Below are positions 23,097 to 32,605 of a stretch of 64,000 nt of DNA, one piece after another (the first letter of the stretch is position 1; the number at the start of each line of letters is the position of its first letter). The stretch is from Oscillospiraceae bacterium (GTDB lineage Bacteria; Bacillota; Clostridia; Oscillospirales; Oscillospiraceae), in assembly GCA_020025545.1 (NCBI GenBank), contig JAHHRX010000002.1, positions 1 to 64,000 of the forward strand, read 5' to 3'. The position numbers and the translations under genes were made by a program. The notes below the pieces were generated by a model. It was not told where the DNA came from. It saw only the letters and a list, made by a program, of their open reading frames with translations, and searched no databases.

Positions 23097-26000
23097 TTAG
23101 ATGCTTCTGCGCTTATTGGAATTGAGCAAAGCCACAGCTGCACAGGCAACGCCTGCAACAGAAGCCATAGCTACGGTGAGCCACAGCATCATACGGCTGT
23201 TGTCGCCGGTCTTGGGAGGCTCGGGCTTCACATCGGGATCGGGAGTGGGGGTCTCAGGATTCTCGGGAGTGGGGTTCTCGGGATCGGGATTCTCGGGATC
23301 GGGGTTCTCGGGATCGGGATTCTCGGGATCGGGATTCTCAGGATCGGGATTCTCAGGATCGGGATTCTCGGGATCGGGGTTCTCGGGATCGGGGTTAGGA
23401 TTCGGAGCGGGCTTGGCAGTCAGTCCGTCAATAGCAGCCGCGAGCTTTTCAGCAGCTGCGTCCACTGTGGCCTGATCCTTCTGGGTGAGGGTTTCGTCTG
23501 CCAGGATAGCCTTAGCAGCCTCCAGAGCATTCTGGAAAGCCTCTACGCTCTCGGCAGTGTAACCGGTCAGATCCTTACCCTCAGCCTCGGCAATCGCCTG
23601 CTCCAGCAGAGTCTTGTCGGCGGGCTTGTCAGCAGGCTTTTCAGCTACCAGACCCTCCACAGCCTTGTTCATAGCCTCAACGGCAGCATTCATGGTTTCC
23701 TTTGCAACAGGCTCGCCCAGAGCATTGTCCTTCAGCAAAGCCTCTACTGCGGCAATTGCCTGATTGAGTGCTTCCACACTCTCGGCAGTGTAGCCGCCCT
23801 TAGCGGCAGCAGCCTTCGCTGCCTCCACCTGTTCCGGGATGCCATAGATGTTGAGTGCTACAAAACGATCGCCTGCGGTGTTGATCTCGTTGAGGTAGAT
23901 GCCGTTGTCATAGGTAATCCGGAAGGCAGTTACGCCCTTGAGATGGCCTGCAGAATAGACACGGCAGCCCTTATTGCTTTGCGCGGCATCGAAATTCAGC
24001 AGGGTCTCGCCATCTGCAGTGACGGCGTACACCTTAACACCATCCCAGTTGCCCTTTGCGTTGTACATAGTCAGGTCATTGGCCTTGATGCTCTCATAGA
24101 CATTGAAAACAATTTCACCGGAGCCGGTCAGATTGACAAAGGTCATCAGATCCTTGTCACAGAGCTTATCTTCTCCCACACCGTTAACGGTTACCACAGA
24201 CTTGCGGGCAGTGGAGAGGCCGTGGAACTCAGTGACCTTCAGCCAGTTGGTGCTGCGAGACTCGGTGATGGTAGCACGAATGGCCTTTGCCTGCACCAAA
24301 TCAAAATCAATTGCGGTATTGCCGTTGCTGAAATCGTCGGTGTCAACGGTGCCCACAGCAATCCATTCGCCCTGAGCGTTCTGGTACTCAAACATTACCT
24401 TACCCACCAGACGGTCGCCGTCGGTAGTGGTACCGAATTCGATACGGTTGAGGGCGGTGAGGCTGTCGTAGTTCATGGTGAGGCTGGTGCCTTCAGCCTG
24501 GCTCTCCAGCCACACGAAGGTGTTAAAGTTGTGGTCAACGACATTGCGGAAGGGGTACTGGTAGGACTGATATGCATTGGCGCTGGAGGTGATAGACGAC
24601 ACGCTGACCACCTGTGCTGCAATGGAAATCTGATCCAGATCCACAGAGATTTCTTCATCCGTAGTGTTGGGCACACGCACATAGCGTGCCTGGGCACCTA
24701 CCTGAAAATCAGTCCAGGTCTTGCCGTCCAGAGAAACCTGGGCCTTCAGATCCGTCAGACCGTTTACGGAAGCCAGCTGTGCCAGTGTCGCCAGATCGAA
24801 CTGGACATAAGCGCCGGGCGCCAGAGTAACGACCTCATCGGTGGTTGCAGCAAAGGCATTACCGGTCTTGGTCAAGGTCCAGCCTTCAATATTGCTGTCA
24901 GTGAAGACAAAGGGTCCCTTGTCAGCGGGGAAGAAGTTATCGGAAGCCTGCCCGATAATGTAACGGGCAAAGGGAAGAATGTACTTATGGCCGGGGGTTA
25001 CGATGTAGTTGCTCCTGGACTGGGAGGTGCCCTGACCTTCCAGGCTCTCGGTCTTGTACTTATCCAGAGAATCGATACCGTTGTAGAGGTGCACGGCATC
25101 CATCATATTCGTAAACCGCTGGCTATTTTCGCCATGGCGAGCCTGAAGGGAATGGATGATGATCTGAGCAGTATCGTTAAGACGATGCACCCAGGGGCGG
25201 ATTTCCTCTTCCAGATTGGAAAGCTTCTTGTCGGAGTTGCCCTTCAGAGCAAGAATGCGCTGGCAGGCATCGACGATCTCAGTCATCTTGTCCAGAATCG
25301 GCTGATACTGAGTGGGATCGTTCTTATATGCTTCAAAGAGATTGTTGATGCCGGAGAAGTCCTGATTCTTGGAAGCATAAGTTGCGAAAACAAGCAGAGC
25401 ATCCTGGAGAGCGGGATCACTGGTGTAAGTGCCAAAGGACTTTACCCAGCTTTCATAGACATTAAAGTTAGCGGTGTTCCAGGTGTAGTCCGCCACGCCG
25501 TACAGAGAAACCTTGCTGGCCTCAGCCTGATTCATGGGATTGGACAGAATACCCAGACCGTCCACCACATCCAGATCGACACCGTAGGCAGCGTCAAGAC
25601 GGTTCATGTACAGCTGGTCATCGATGTTATCGTTGACAGGGTAGTTCCACCACATAACGGGCTTCTTGCCGGTATATTCCTTGATGCGATTCAGGGAATT
25701 GTTGGTAATGGCGGACCAGCAGCCGGCACCGGTCATCATCATAATAACATTGTTGCCCTCATTGTGTCTCTTGAAGGCACCCAGATTCTGCTGCAGCTGT
25801 GCATGGGTACCAAAGTCCAGACCGTAGAAGCTGGGTACGTAGAAGGTACCGCCTACACAGTCTTCTGCCTTAGCGTCTTCGGTGTTGTACTTTGCTTCCA
25901 GCCGTCGCTGAAGCTCAGCAATCATGTAGCCCTGATTTTCAGAGCCCTGCAGAGCAACGTTCAGGTTGATGTCGTCCACAAATACGCCGAACTGGCGGAT

Positions 26001-28688
26001 GCCCAGATTGTACATGTGGTCAAACTTCTTCATAATGTCCTCGATACCCCTGTTCACGCTATTGCGGTCGGTGAAATTGATACCGTTCTGCATAGCGGGG
26101 TGGATGGACCATACAAAATTGATATTGTTGGCAGCGGCGGCGGCAGCGATATTACGCATATCATCCTGCGTCATCTGACCGAAGAAGCGCTGCTCATCGG
26201 TGATCTGGGTAGGATAGTCATCACGCCAGTTGCCCAAGTGATAGGGGTCGCCCTTGGGGCCATAGACGAAGGTATTCATCTTGTTGGCTTCCATATAATC
26301 GAAGATGCTCAGGATATCCTCGACAGTGTACACTTTGCCATAGAAACCTTCAACCACGCCACGGTACTGCATATTGGCATAGTCCTCAATGGTGGCGCAG
26401 GTCAGCTTCTGACCCTCAACCTTCTCCATAGCGGCATCCAGGGTAGCAAGTGCATAATAAACAGCATCATCGTGCTGACCCAGAATGGTTACACGGCCAT
26501 TGACGTTGATGTCCATATAGTGGATATCAAACTTGTTATCCCCAGAGTTAAACAGGTCCTTGGAGTAGCCCTCGGTGTTAGCATCTACGCTGCCGCCGGA
26601 ACCCTTAATACCAAGCGCAAGGTTGCACTCCTCGTAGCGATCGACCACAGTCAGCGTCACGCCGTGCTTTTTCATGATCTCCGCCACACGGTTACGGGTG
26701 ATCTGGCTGACACCGGATTCGTAGTACACCTTCACATTGCCGAAGTCAATGATATCATACTTCATCTCCAGCTTTTGGGGATTGGGATTGAGATCATAGG
26801 TGTTGTTCATATCCCGCTCGGAAAGGATGCAGACAGGAATCGTATGGGTGTAGGTATTTTCACCGTAGGTGATGGTAGCAGTAAGGTTCGTCCTATGGGT
26901 AGTTTCAGGCAAGGTAACCTTCAAAGTGCCATTGTTTACGGTCAGATACTCAGAATCCTCACTCCAGGAAACCTGAGCACCGCAGCCGCTGACCAGCGGC
27001 AGAGAAACATCCTGTGTCAGTGCGCTCCACTTCTGAGCGGCATTCAGCTGCTCAACAGTCGTGTCACGGATGACATCCCAGCTGTTGTTGTATACTTCCA
27101 TCTCATAAAGAGAAACGGTATCCCAGACCTCAGGGTAGTTCTCAGTAGCAATGACCCGGACATAGCGGGCAGTGACAGGTGCAAAACCGAGGGATCTGAC
27201 CTCGCCGGAAGCACCGTCGGTGACATGGACAATGTCCTTCCATTCATTTGCGTTGTCGGAGTACTGCAGCCTGTAATCCTTACCGGCTGCGCGCTCCCAG
27301 AACAGCTTGACCTGATTGAAGGTCTTGGGAGAACCGAAGTCCAGCTGCAGCCACTGGGGGCCGTTTGCATCTGTCATAAGCTGACTGCCCCAGCGAGAGA
27401 CATAATCGCCGTCATTGGCATTGCCGGCAAGGAAGCTGGCGTTCTCACTGCCGGAAGCGGATGCGGTTGCATCCAACGCCAGATTGACGTTTTCCGCGCC
27501 GGGCTCCTCTTTTGCAACGCCATCGAGGCCGTAGATCTCACGGACACGGGACCAGCCGGCGGGGGAGTTGTCCGCAAAGAGCAGCTTCACATAGCAGGCG
27601 CCGCCCTCATTTGCAAAGAGTACTTCGTGTACACGGATCTCTCCGTCTTCCCTGATCTGGTCGGCAGTGATGCTGGCAACAGGAGACTCGCTCCAGCTGC
27701 TGCCATCCGTGGACAGGTATACATCCACAGGCGCAGTGAGCTTGTCACCGGGGTTACCGGAAAGGATCCGCAGACCCACGGGAGCCTTATCGTACTTCAC
27801 CGTCACAGACTTGCCCTTCAGGTCGGTGGTGTTGTTGATTTTGGCCATGGTGTCGACTTTGTCATCAATGGCCAGGTTCAGATCCAGGTCCTCATTGTTT
27901 TTATTAAGGGTCAGGCCCTCATGGGTAATGGAGGAACCCTTAATTGCGGCATACTCCTTCATGATGGGGTATGCGGGAGTGGACAATGTGGTACCGCCAT
28001 AAGTAGCAGTAAGAGAAATGACTCCCACATCAGTAGCCTTGATCCTATAGCTGGATTCGCTGGACACCTCAGTGCCGTTAATCTTCCAGCTGTAAGTCAC
28101 GCCAGCCACCAGAGCGGGGGTGGTTTTAGCATTGAGGGTCACGCCGTCCGCAGGCAGGCCGATAACGTCCAGCTTCTCCAGAGAAATATTGCTGTCAGTT
28201 CCCTCGATTTCCCGGATACGCTGCCAGCCGGCAGCTTTGCCGGTGAAGCGCACCTGTACCTCAGCAGTCTCGTAGCCGCCGAAGCTGATGGTGTGAACAT
28301 AGACACCCTCGGATTCTTTGACCACCGTGGTGCCGCCGGGAGTATTGATACTGCCGGCCTTTACAAATGTACCGCCCACCTTCACAAAAATGTCGGCAGG
28401 TGCGCTGACCTCATCCGACCACTGTCCGGTCTGACCGGAAATAATTTTCATACCAGTATGGGCTTTGTTAAAATTGATTGTGATGGTCTTTCCGGACACT
28501 TCAGTGTTGTTGATCACAAAGTAAGTGTCACGCTGCCCGTCCACAGCATTGGCCACGGGCTGTCCTGACTCCTGCGGACCGTCAAATTCCGCTGTAGTGC
28601 TTCCCGCAGCGGCTGCATAGCCGATGTTAGACAGGCACAAAGCGAAGACGAGAGCGAAGGCCCAGAACTTCTTTAAAAGTTTTCGCAT
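23097..28688 (-). CDS. Large wall-anchored GH84 beta-N-acetylglucosaminidase (NagJ/hyaluronidase type)
   Basis: 1863 residues from the ATG at 28686-28688 (GGAGG upstream), starting with a signal peptide (1-28). Two carbohydrate-binding-like beta domains interrupted by an Ig-like domain fill about 30-390, then an F5/8 type C (CBM32) domain at about 400-535. A GH84 N-terminal domain precedes the catalytic barrel, which begins RGVVEGFYGK (about 775); the catalytic aspartate pair is in GVFVDDINL (about 904-905). Helical and further F5/8-like domains follow. Two FIVAR domains (about 1625-1760), eight PDPEN repeats, and the sorting tail PPKTGD (about 1825), hydrophobic helix and RRSI end the protein. 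GH84 enzymes remove GlcNAc (or O-GlcNAc) from glycans; mucin or glycoprotein is the likely substrate. The tail has Pro where most LPXTG signals have Leu. Confidence 0.93.
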   Translation of the reverse strand: MRKLLKKFWAFALVFALCLSNIGYAAAAGSTTAEFDGPQESGQPVANAVDGQRDTYFVINNTEVSGKTITINFNKAHTGMKIISGQTGQWSDEVSAPADIFVKVGGTFVKAGSINTPGGTTVVKESEGVYVHTISFGGYETAEVQVRFTGKAAGWQRIREIEGTDSNISLEKLDVIGLPADGVTLNAKTTPALVAGVTYSWKINGTEVSSESSYRIKATDVGVISLTATYGGTTLSTPAYPIMKEYAAIKGSSITHEGLTLNKNNEDLDLNLAIDDKVDTMAKINNTTDLKGKSVTVKYDKAPVGLRILSGNPGDKLTAPVDVYLSTDGSSWSESPVASITADQIREDGEIRVHEVLFANEGGACYVKLLFADNSPAGWSRVREIYGLDGVAKEEPGAENVNLALDATASASGSENASFLAGNANDGDYVSRWGSQLMTDANGPQWLQLDFGSPKTFNQVKLFWERAAGKDYRLQYSDNANEWKDIVHVTDGASGEVRSLGFAPVTARYVRVIATENYPEVWDTVSLYEMEVYNNSWDVIRDTTVEQLNAAQKWSALTQDVSLPLVSGCGAQVSWSEDSEYLTVNNGTLKVTLPETTHRTNLTATITYGENTYTHTIPVCILSERDMNNTYDLNPNPQKLEMKYDIIDFGNVKVYYESGVSQITRNRVAEIMKKHGVTLTVVDRYEECNLALGIKGSGGSVDANTEGYSKDLFNSGDNKFDIHYMDINVNGRVTILGQHDDAVYYALATLDAAMEKVEGQKLTCATIEDYANMQYRGVVEGFYGKVYTVEDILSIFDYMEANKMNTFVYGPKGDPYHLGNWRDDYPTQITDEQRFFGQMTQDDMRNIAAAAAANNINFVWSIHPAMQNGINFTDRNSVNRGIEDIMKKFDHMYNLGIRQFGVFVDDINLNVALQGSENQGYMIAELQRRLEAKYNTEDAKAEDCVGGTFYVPSFYGLDFGTHAQLQQNLGAFKRHNEGNNVIMMMTGAGCWSAITNNSLNRIKEYTGKKPVMWWNYPVNDNIDDQLYMNRLDAAYGVDLDVVDGLGILSNPMNQAEASKVSLYGVADYTWNTANFNVYESWVKSFGTYTSDPALQDALLVFATYASKNQDFSGINNLFEAYKNDPTQYQPILDKMTEIVDACQRILALKGNSDKKLSNLEEEIRPWVHRLNDTAQIIIHSLQARHGENSQRFTNMMDAVHLYNGIDSLDKYKTESLEGQGTSQSRSNYIVTPGHKYILPFARYIIGQASDNFFPADKGPFVFTDSNIEGWTLTKTGNAFAATTDEVVTLAPGAYVQFDLATLAQLASVNGLTDLKAQVSLDGKTWTDFQVGAQARYVRVPNTTDEEISVDLDQISIAAQVVSVSSITSSANAYQSYQYPFRNVVDHNFNTFVWLESQAEGTSLTMNYDSLTALNRIEFGTTTDGDRLVGKVMFEYQNAQGEWIAVGTVDTDDFSNGNTAIDFDLVQAKAIRATITESRSTNWLKVTEFHGLSTARKSVVTVNGVGEDKLCDKDLMTFVNLTGSGEIVFNVYESIKANDLTMYNAKGNWDGVKVYAVTADGETLLNFDAAQSNKGCRVYSAGHLKGVTAFRITYDNGIYLNEINTAGDRFVALNIYGIPEQVEAAKAAAAKGGYTAESVEALNQAIAAVEALLKDNALGEPVAKETMNAAVEAMNKAVEGLVAEKPADKPADKTLLEQAIAEAEGKDLTGYTAESVEAFQNALEAAKAILADETLTQKDQATVDAAAEKLAAAIDGLTAKPAPNPNPDPENPDPENPDPENPDPENPDPENPDPENPDPENPDPENPTPENPETPTPDPDVKPEPPKTGDNSRMMLWLTVAMASVAGVACAAVALLNSNKRRSI
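23275..23397 (-). repeat. 15-nt tandem repeat encoding PDPEN (eight units)
   Basis: About eight copies of a 15-nt unit (GGATCGGGATTCTCG type on the plus strand) encode a Pro-Asp-Pro-Glu-Asn spacer. Units differ only in silent third-position changes. The length is in frame, so copy number could change without breaking the gene. Confidence 0.9.
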
Positions 28689-28828
28689 GCTTGCTTTCCT
28701 CCAATTCTCTTTTGTGTTAGCCTCAATAAGTACTGGTGGGTGGCCAAATGGCAAAATACCCTGCCGTTCCCGTCTGCCTTGGGCAAAAAACAGACACGGA
28801 ACACAGTATATTTCGTTTCCGGACGCAG

Positions 28829-28885
28829 AAAAAAAGCCAAACTCCCCCGAATGCGCCTTATAGCAGCACTCACCGGGTAGAGTTT
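28829..28885 (-). promoter_or_regulatory. Terminator-like hairpin in the GH84 leader (possible attenuator)
   Basis: On the minus strand AAACTC...CCCG pairs with CGGG...GAGTTT (28839-28885) and is followed after GGC by seven T (28829-28835). It lies between the promoter and the start codon, so it could stop transcription before the gene. Confidence 0.4.
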
Positions 28886-28933
28886 AGTTTTAGCCCATCC
28901 GGCATCCACTCGAACACACCGCACTTTAGAATC

Positions 28934-28961
28934 ATTATATCATTCTCTTTGTAAAATACAA
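28934..28961 (-). promoter_or_regulatory. Promoter of the GH84 gene
   Basis: Minus strand TTGTAT (28956-28961), 16-nt spacer, TATAAT (28934-28939). The leader to the start codon is about 240 nt, much longer than for most genes here. The region 28962-29040 shows nothing further. Confidence 0.6.
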
Positions 28962-29040
28962 CGAAATTTCAGTAGGCAGAGTATTCAAAATTAAGCACTT
29001 CTTCTTGTGCATAATAACAAACCGCTCAAGAAATGGGATG

Positions 29041-29088
29041 AAACATACGGCCACCCCCTAAGGGATGGCCGTATGTTTATAAGGATTT
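29041..29088 (-). terminator. Terminator of the GH20 gene
   Basis: AAACATACGGCCA pairs with TGGCCGTATGTTT with one mismatch near the top (17-bp stem). It overlaps the stop codon and is the counterpart of the hairpin at 23055-23084. Confidence 0.75.
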
Positions 29089-29553
29089 AGATGCTTCTGC
29101 GCTTATTGGAATTCAGCAAAGCCACAGCTGCACAGGCAACGCCTGCAACAGAAGCCATAGCCACGGTGAGCCACAGCATCATACGGCTGTTGTCGCCGGT
29201 CTTGGGAGGCTCGGGCTTCACATCGGGATCGGGAGTGGGGTTCTCAGGATCCTCGGGGTTGGGGTTCTCGGGATCGGGATCGGGGTTCTCGGGAGCAGGG
29301 TTCTCGGGATCGGGATTCTCGGGATCGGGATTCTCGGGATCGGGATTCTCGGGATTGGGATTGGGGTTAGGATTCGGAGTGGGCTTGGCGGTCAGTCCAT
29401 CAATAGCAGCCGCGAGCTTTTCAGCAGCTGCGTCCACAGTGGCCTGATCCTTCTGGGTGAGGGTTTCGTCTGCCAAGATAGCCTTAGCGGCCTCCAGAGC
29501 ATCCTGGAAAGCCTCTACGCTCTCGGCGGTGTAACCGGTCAGGTCGGCACCCT
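29048..29553 (-). repeat. Shared 3' module, copy 2
   Basis: Counterpart of 23055-23580 with about 95% identity by eye. The Pro-rich part differs in length and composition (fewer PDPEN units, with PAPEN and PNPED variants), as expected for slippage after duplication. Confidence 0.85.
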
Positions 29554-32500
29554 CTGCTCTGGTAACCAAATCCTGCAATTCAGATTTATCAACAGGCTCA
29601 ATAACTTCCAGACCTTCCAGAGCCTTGGTAAGTGCGCCTTCCATGGCCTTGGCTTCGTTGGGCGTTACGACCTCGTGCGCAGCCAGAGCCTTTGCCTGAT
29701 CCACCAGCTGCTGTACGCCTTCCAGAGTAGAAGGCTCATAACGGTCGGCATTCTTCAGTGCTTCTTCGAGCTTTGCAGTCAGAGCCTCAATGGTATCGGT
29801 ATTGGCAGCCTCAACCAGAGCCTTGACCTCTTCTGCGTTCATAGTCTTGTTGAAAATCTTCAGTTCATCTATTGCGCCATTCAGGTAACCGCCATCTGCC
29901 ATGCCGGCTTTGGCGTTAGCGCCGATACGCTTCAGGGGGCAATTGATCGCCAGATCGATATGACCCTTCTCTGCACCGTTTACATACAGGGTAGTGCCCT
30001 GCTCGTTGCTTACAAAGGTCAGATGTACCCACTGACCGATAGGTGCGGAGTAATCAAATGCAGCATCCTGAACGTTGAAAGCAGTAATACCTACCTTGCC
30101 GGTGTTTTCCCACTGATCCAGCTTGATTTCGCCTTCGTTACCGGACAAAAGCACAGCGTTGCTCTGAACGGACTCGCCGCGGTTAACCCACATAGAAGCT
30201 GTCCAGTTCTTGCCCAGATCACGGCAGTTGAGATCCACATAACCGGTGCCGCCAAACTTCAGGCCCGTACCATGGCTGCCTTCTGTCCATACCACGCCTT
30301 CACCGATGGTAAGCGTATGGTTTCCGCTGACATCTGTGGCAGTGCCGTCCCTGCCCTCGTTAAAGTTGAAGATAAGTTCCTGGTCGAATCCAAAGGCATC
30401 TGCCTGCATTTTAGCCACTTCCTCAGCGGACAGGGCACGGTTATAAACCTGCAGATCATCAATGGAACCCTTCATGTAGCCACGGTCTGACAAACCGTCC
30501 TTGTAGTTGGCACCGATACGGCTGACAGGGCCGCCGATGGTTGCATTGATACGATCCTGCTCTGCGCCGTTTACATACAGAGTGGTTCCTCCGTTAGCGC
30601 TGACAAAGGCCAGATGCACCCACTCCCCGATAGGAGCGGTATAATTAAAGGTATCGTCCCTTTGGCCGTAAGCAGTCAGGCCGACCTTGCCGGTGTTTTC
30701 CCACTGCTCCAGCTTGATTTCGCCGGCAGTGCCTGCGATCAGTGCAGCATTGCTTGCACCGGAATTTTCACGCTTGACCCACATACCAACCGTCCAATCA
30801 CCGTTGATATCATCGTACTTAAGGTCTACATAGCTGTTGCCGTTAAAGACAAGGCCCTTGCCGTACTTGCCTTCGCCCCAAGCAACGCCGTTTACAAGTG
30901 TTCCCTGGAAGTTACCGGTAACATCCTTGATGGTATTGCCGGTTCCCTCATCCATGGGCATACGGAAGTTAATGGGCAATTCCCAGATCATGGTATCTTT
31001 TCTGTAGTTAATGTCCAGATTGTCCAGACGGTCGCCGTGCTGCTGGAGACGGTTCTTGTAATTATCCCAGCTGCGGGCATCCTTTTGAGACCACGCAACC
31101 TCTGCTACGCCGGGTACTCTGGGGTAGTACATATAGTCCAGATGCTCAGGCTCAGACATTGTCTCTGTCCAGATAGGAGCTTCAATACCGACAAACTGTT
31201 CTTCGGTACCGAAATCGGTGGGATCCCAGTTGTAGGCTTTATTGACAGGAATATAGCCAGCCCAATTCAAGCCCAGAGGGCAGTTCGCATCATACTGCAT
31301 ATCCATATAAATCAGGTTTGCAGGAGAGGCAATGTACTTGATGTCGGGAGTAGCCCGTCTGCCGGTACTATCCCAATACTGGGTAATGGTATTTTCCTTA
31401 TCATCAATTACCTGATCGTAGTTCTGCCAGCCGATAGGCGTTTTATCGTATTTCTGGGCAATATCGGTCACACGGCGCACAAATTTTACATAATCATTAT
31501 GGGGCGTAACCTTTGCTTCGTCACCGCCAATATGGAAGTACTTGCCGGGGCAAAGGGCAGACACCTGCTTGATAACCTCTTCGACAAAAATGTAGGTGTT
31601 CTCATTGTTGCACTCCATAGATGCCCAGCCAACATCCCAGCCCTGATAAGGCTTGGTGTTGTCGTACTTCTTATCTGCATGAGGCTTGCCGTCCGGAGTG
31701 GAGTTCAGCATCGGCATGGATACCAGTGCAGCCCATGCGTGTGCCGGCATATCAAACTCAGGAACGATTTCCACATTTCTGAGTGCGGCATAAGCCACGA
31801 TATCCTTAAACTGCTCCTGGGTGTAGAAGCCGGGTCTTTCACCATTATGGGTGCAGGAGGTGGAAGCGCCGATTGTGGTCAGGGGGGTAAAATCAATTAC
31901 ATTGCCGTCTTTGTCCTTGACGCCGCTGTTCTTGATTTCCAGTCTCCAGCCCTGATCGTCAGCCAGGTGCATATGCAGCTTGTTGATCTTGTACTGAGAC
32001 ATATGGTCGATCTGACGCTTGACTTCTTCGGCACTGAAGAAGTGACGGGCCACATCCAGCTGAATACTGCGGTAGCTAAAGCGGGGCTCGTCCCGGATTT
32101 CCGCGCAGGGAGCGCTCCATTCCACGCCGGTAACTGCCTCTTCACTTTCGATCTGACCGGGCAGCATCTGACGCAGAGACTGCAGCGCGTAATAAACGCC
32201 GCCGGCATCCTTTGCAGCAATCTCAACACGCTTGGCACCGACAGACAGCGTGTAGGCTTCTTCCTTCATGGAAGCATCCAGACGAATCGCAATATCTCCG
32301 TCCTTGGCTGTGCCCTGAAGCACCGGCAGCTGATAGCCGGTGGACTTTCTGAATTCAGCCGCAACGACCTCAACGGAACTCTGAACATCCTCAGCCCCTT
32401 CGTTGGTGGTAACCACGAAACGGCTGCTATCCTGCAATGTAAACTTACCCTCTCTTTCCTGATACTCTACAGGCAGGGGGATGATTGCGCATCCGCTCTT

Positions 32501-32605
32501 TTCTTCAGCTGCCTTAGAGGGAACGGCCAAGCCGCCCAAAACAGAGCAGGCAACTGCTGTGCACAGCATCAGGCAAAGCGGTTTCCGAATCTTCTTAAAG
32601 ATCAT
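29087..32605 (-). CDS. Large wall-anchored GH20 beta-N-acetylhexosaminidase
   Basis: 1172 residues; signal peptide 1-32. A GH20b N-terminal domain (about 40-165) precedes the GH20 barrel (about 170-520), with SYRSIQLDVARHFFS, KLHMHLADDQGWRLEI, VPEFDMPAHAWA and the catalytic pair D362-E363 in HIGGDEAK, followed by GWQNYDQV and WTETMSEPEHLDYMYYPR. Two LamG/concanavalin-like domains (about 555-740 and 765-930) each contain the RIGAN motif. Then come two FIVAR-type helical domains, a Pro-rich spacer and the tail PPKTGD, helix, KRRSI. It should remove terminal GlcNAc or GalNAc from host glycans at the cell surface. The ATG has AAGGAAGG upstream and a long leader with its own promoter. Confidence 0.95.
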   Translation of the reverse strand: MIFKKIRKPLCLMLCTAVACSVLGGLAVPSKAAEEKSGCAIIPLPVEYQEREGKFTLQDSSRFVVTTNEGAEDVQSSVEVVAAEFRKSTGYQLPVLQGTAKDGDIAIRLDASMKEEAYTLSVGAKRVEIAAKDAGGVYYALQSLRQMLPGQIESEEAVTGVEWSAPCAEIRDEPRFSYRSIQLDVARHFFSAEEVKRQIDHMSQYKINKLHMHLADDQGWRLEIKNSGVKDKDGNVIDFTPLTTIGASTSCTHNGERPGFYTQEQFKDIVAYAALRNVEIVPEFDMPAHAWAALVSMPMLNSTPDGKPHADKKYDNTKPYQGWDVGWASMECNNENTYIFVEEVIKQVSALCPGKYFHIGGDEAKVTPHNDYVKFVRRVTDIAQKYDKTPIGWQNYDQVIDDKENTITQYWDSTGRRATPDIKYIASPANLIYMDMQYDANCPLGLNWAGYIPVNKAYNWDPTDFGTEEQFVGIEAPIWTETMSEPEHLDYMYYPRVPGVAEVAWSQKDARSWDNYKNRLQQHGDRLDNLDINYRKDTMIWELPINFRMPMDEGTGNTIKDVTGNFQGTLVNGVAWGEGKYGKGLVFNGNSYVDLKYDDINGDWTVGMWVKRENSGASNAALIAGTAGEIKLEQWENTGKVGLTAYGQRDDTFNYTAPIGEWVHLAFVSANGGTTLYVNGAEQDRINATIGGPVSRIGANYKDGLSDRGYMKGSIDDLQVYNRALSAEEVAKMQADAFGFDQELIFNFNEGRDGTATDVSGNHTLTIGEGVVWTEGSHGTGLKFGGTGYVDLNCRDLGKNWTASMWVNRGESVQSNAVLLSGNEGEIKLDQWENTGKVGITAFNVQDAAFDYSAPIGQWVHLTFVSNEQGTTLYVNGAEKGHIDLAINCPLKRIGANAKAGMADGGYLNGAIDELKIFNKTMNAEEVKALVEAANTDTIEALTAKLEEALKNADRYEPSTLEGVQQLVDQAKALAAHEVVTPNEAKAMEGALTKALEGLEVIEPVDKSELQDLVTRAEGADLTGYTAESVEAFQDALEAAKAILADETLTQKDQATVDAAAEKLAAAIDGLTAKPTPNPNPNPNPENPDPENPDPENPDPENPAPENPDPDPENPNPEDPENPTPDPDVKPEPPKTGDNSRMMLWLTVAMASVAGVACAAVALLNSNKRRSI

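Larger units (their letters stand above)
23055..23580 (-). repeat. Shared 3' module, copy 1 (terminator, sorting tail, Pro-rich repeats, FIVAR domain)
   Basis: This stretch is about 95% identical, apart from the length of the Pro-rich repeat, to 29048-29553 at the end of the GH20 gene. It includes the terminator hairpin, the membrane/sorting tail and most of the last FIVAR domain. Confidence 0.85.

Noticed and set aside
23275..23397. Regular short repeats that might suggest a CRISPR array
   Set aside because: Units are contiguous 15-mers in frame within a gene, with no unique spacers and no cas genes.
23016..28568. A very long open frame on the plus strand opposite the GH84 gene
   Set aside because: It is a mirror of GC-biased codon use on the coding strand, has no ribosome site or domain, and spans the terminator of the minus-strand gene. 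Similar long antisense frames occur opposite acsB, cooS, lepA and infB.
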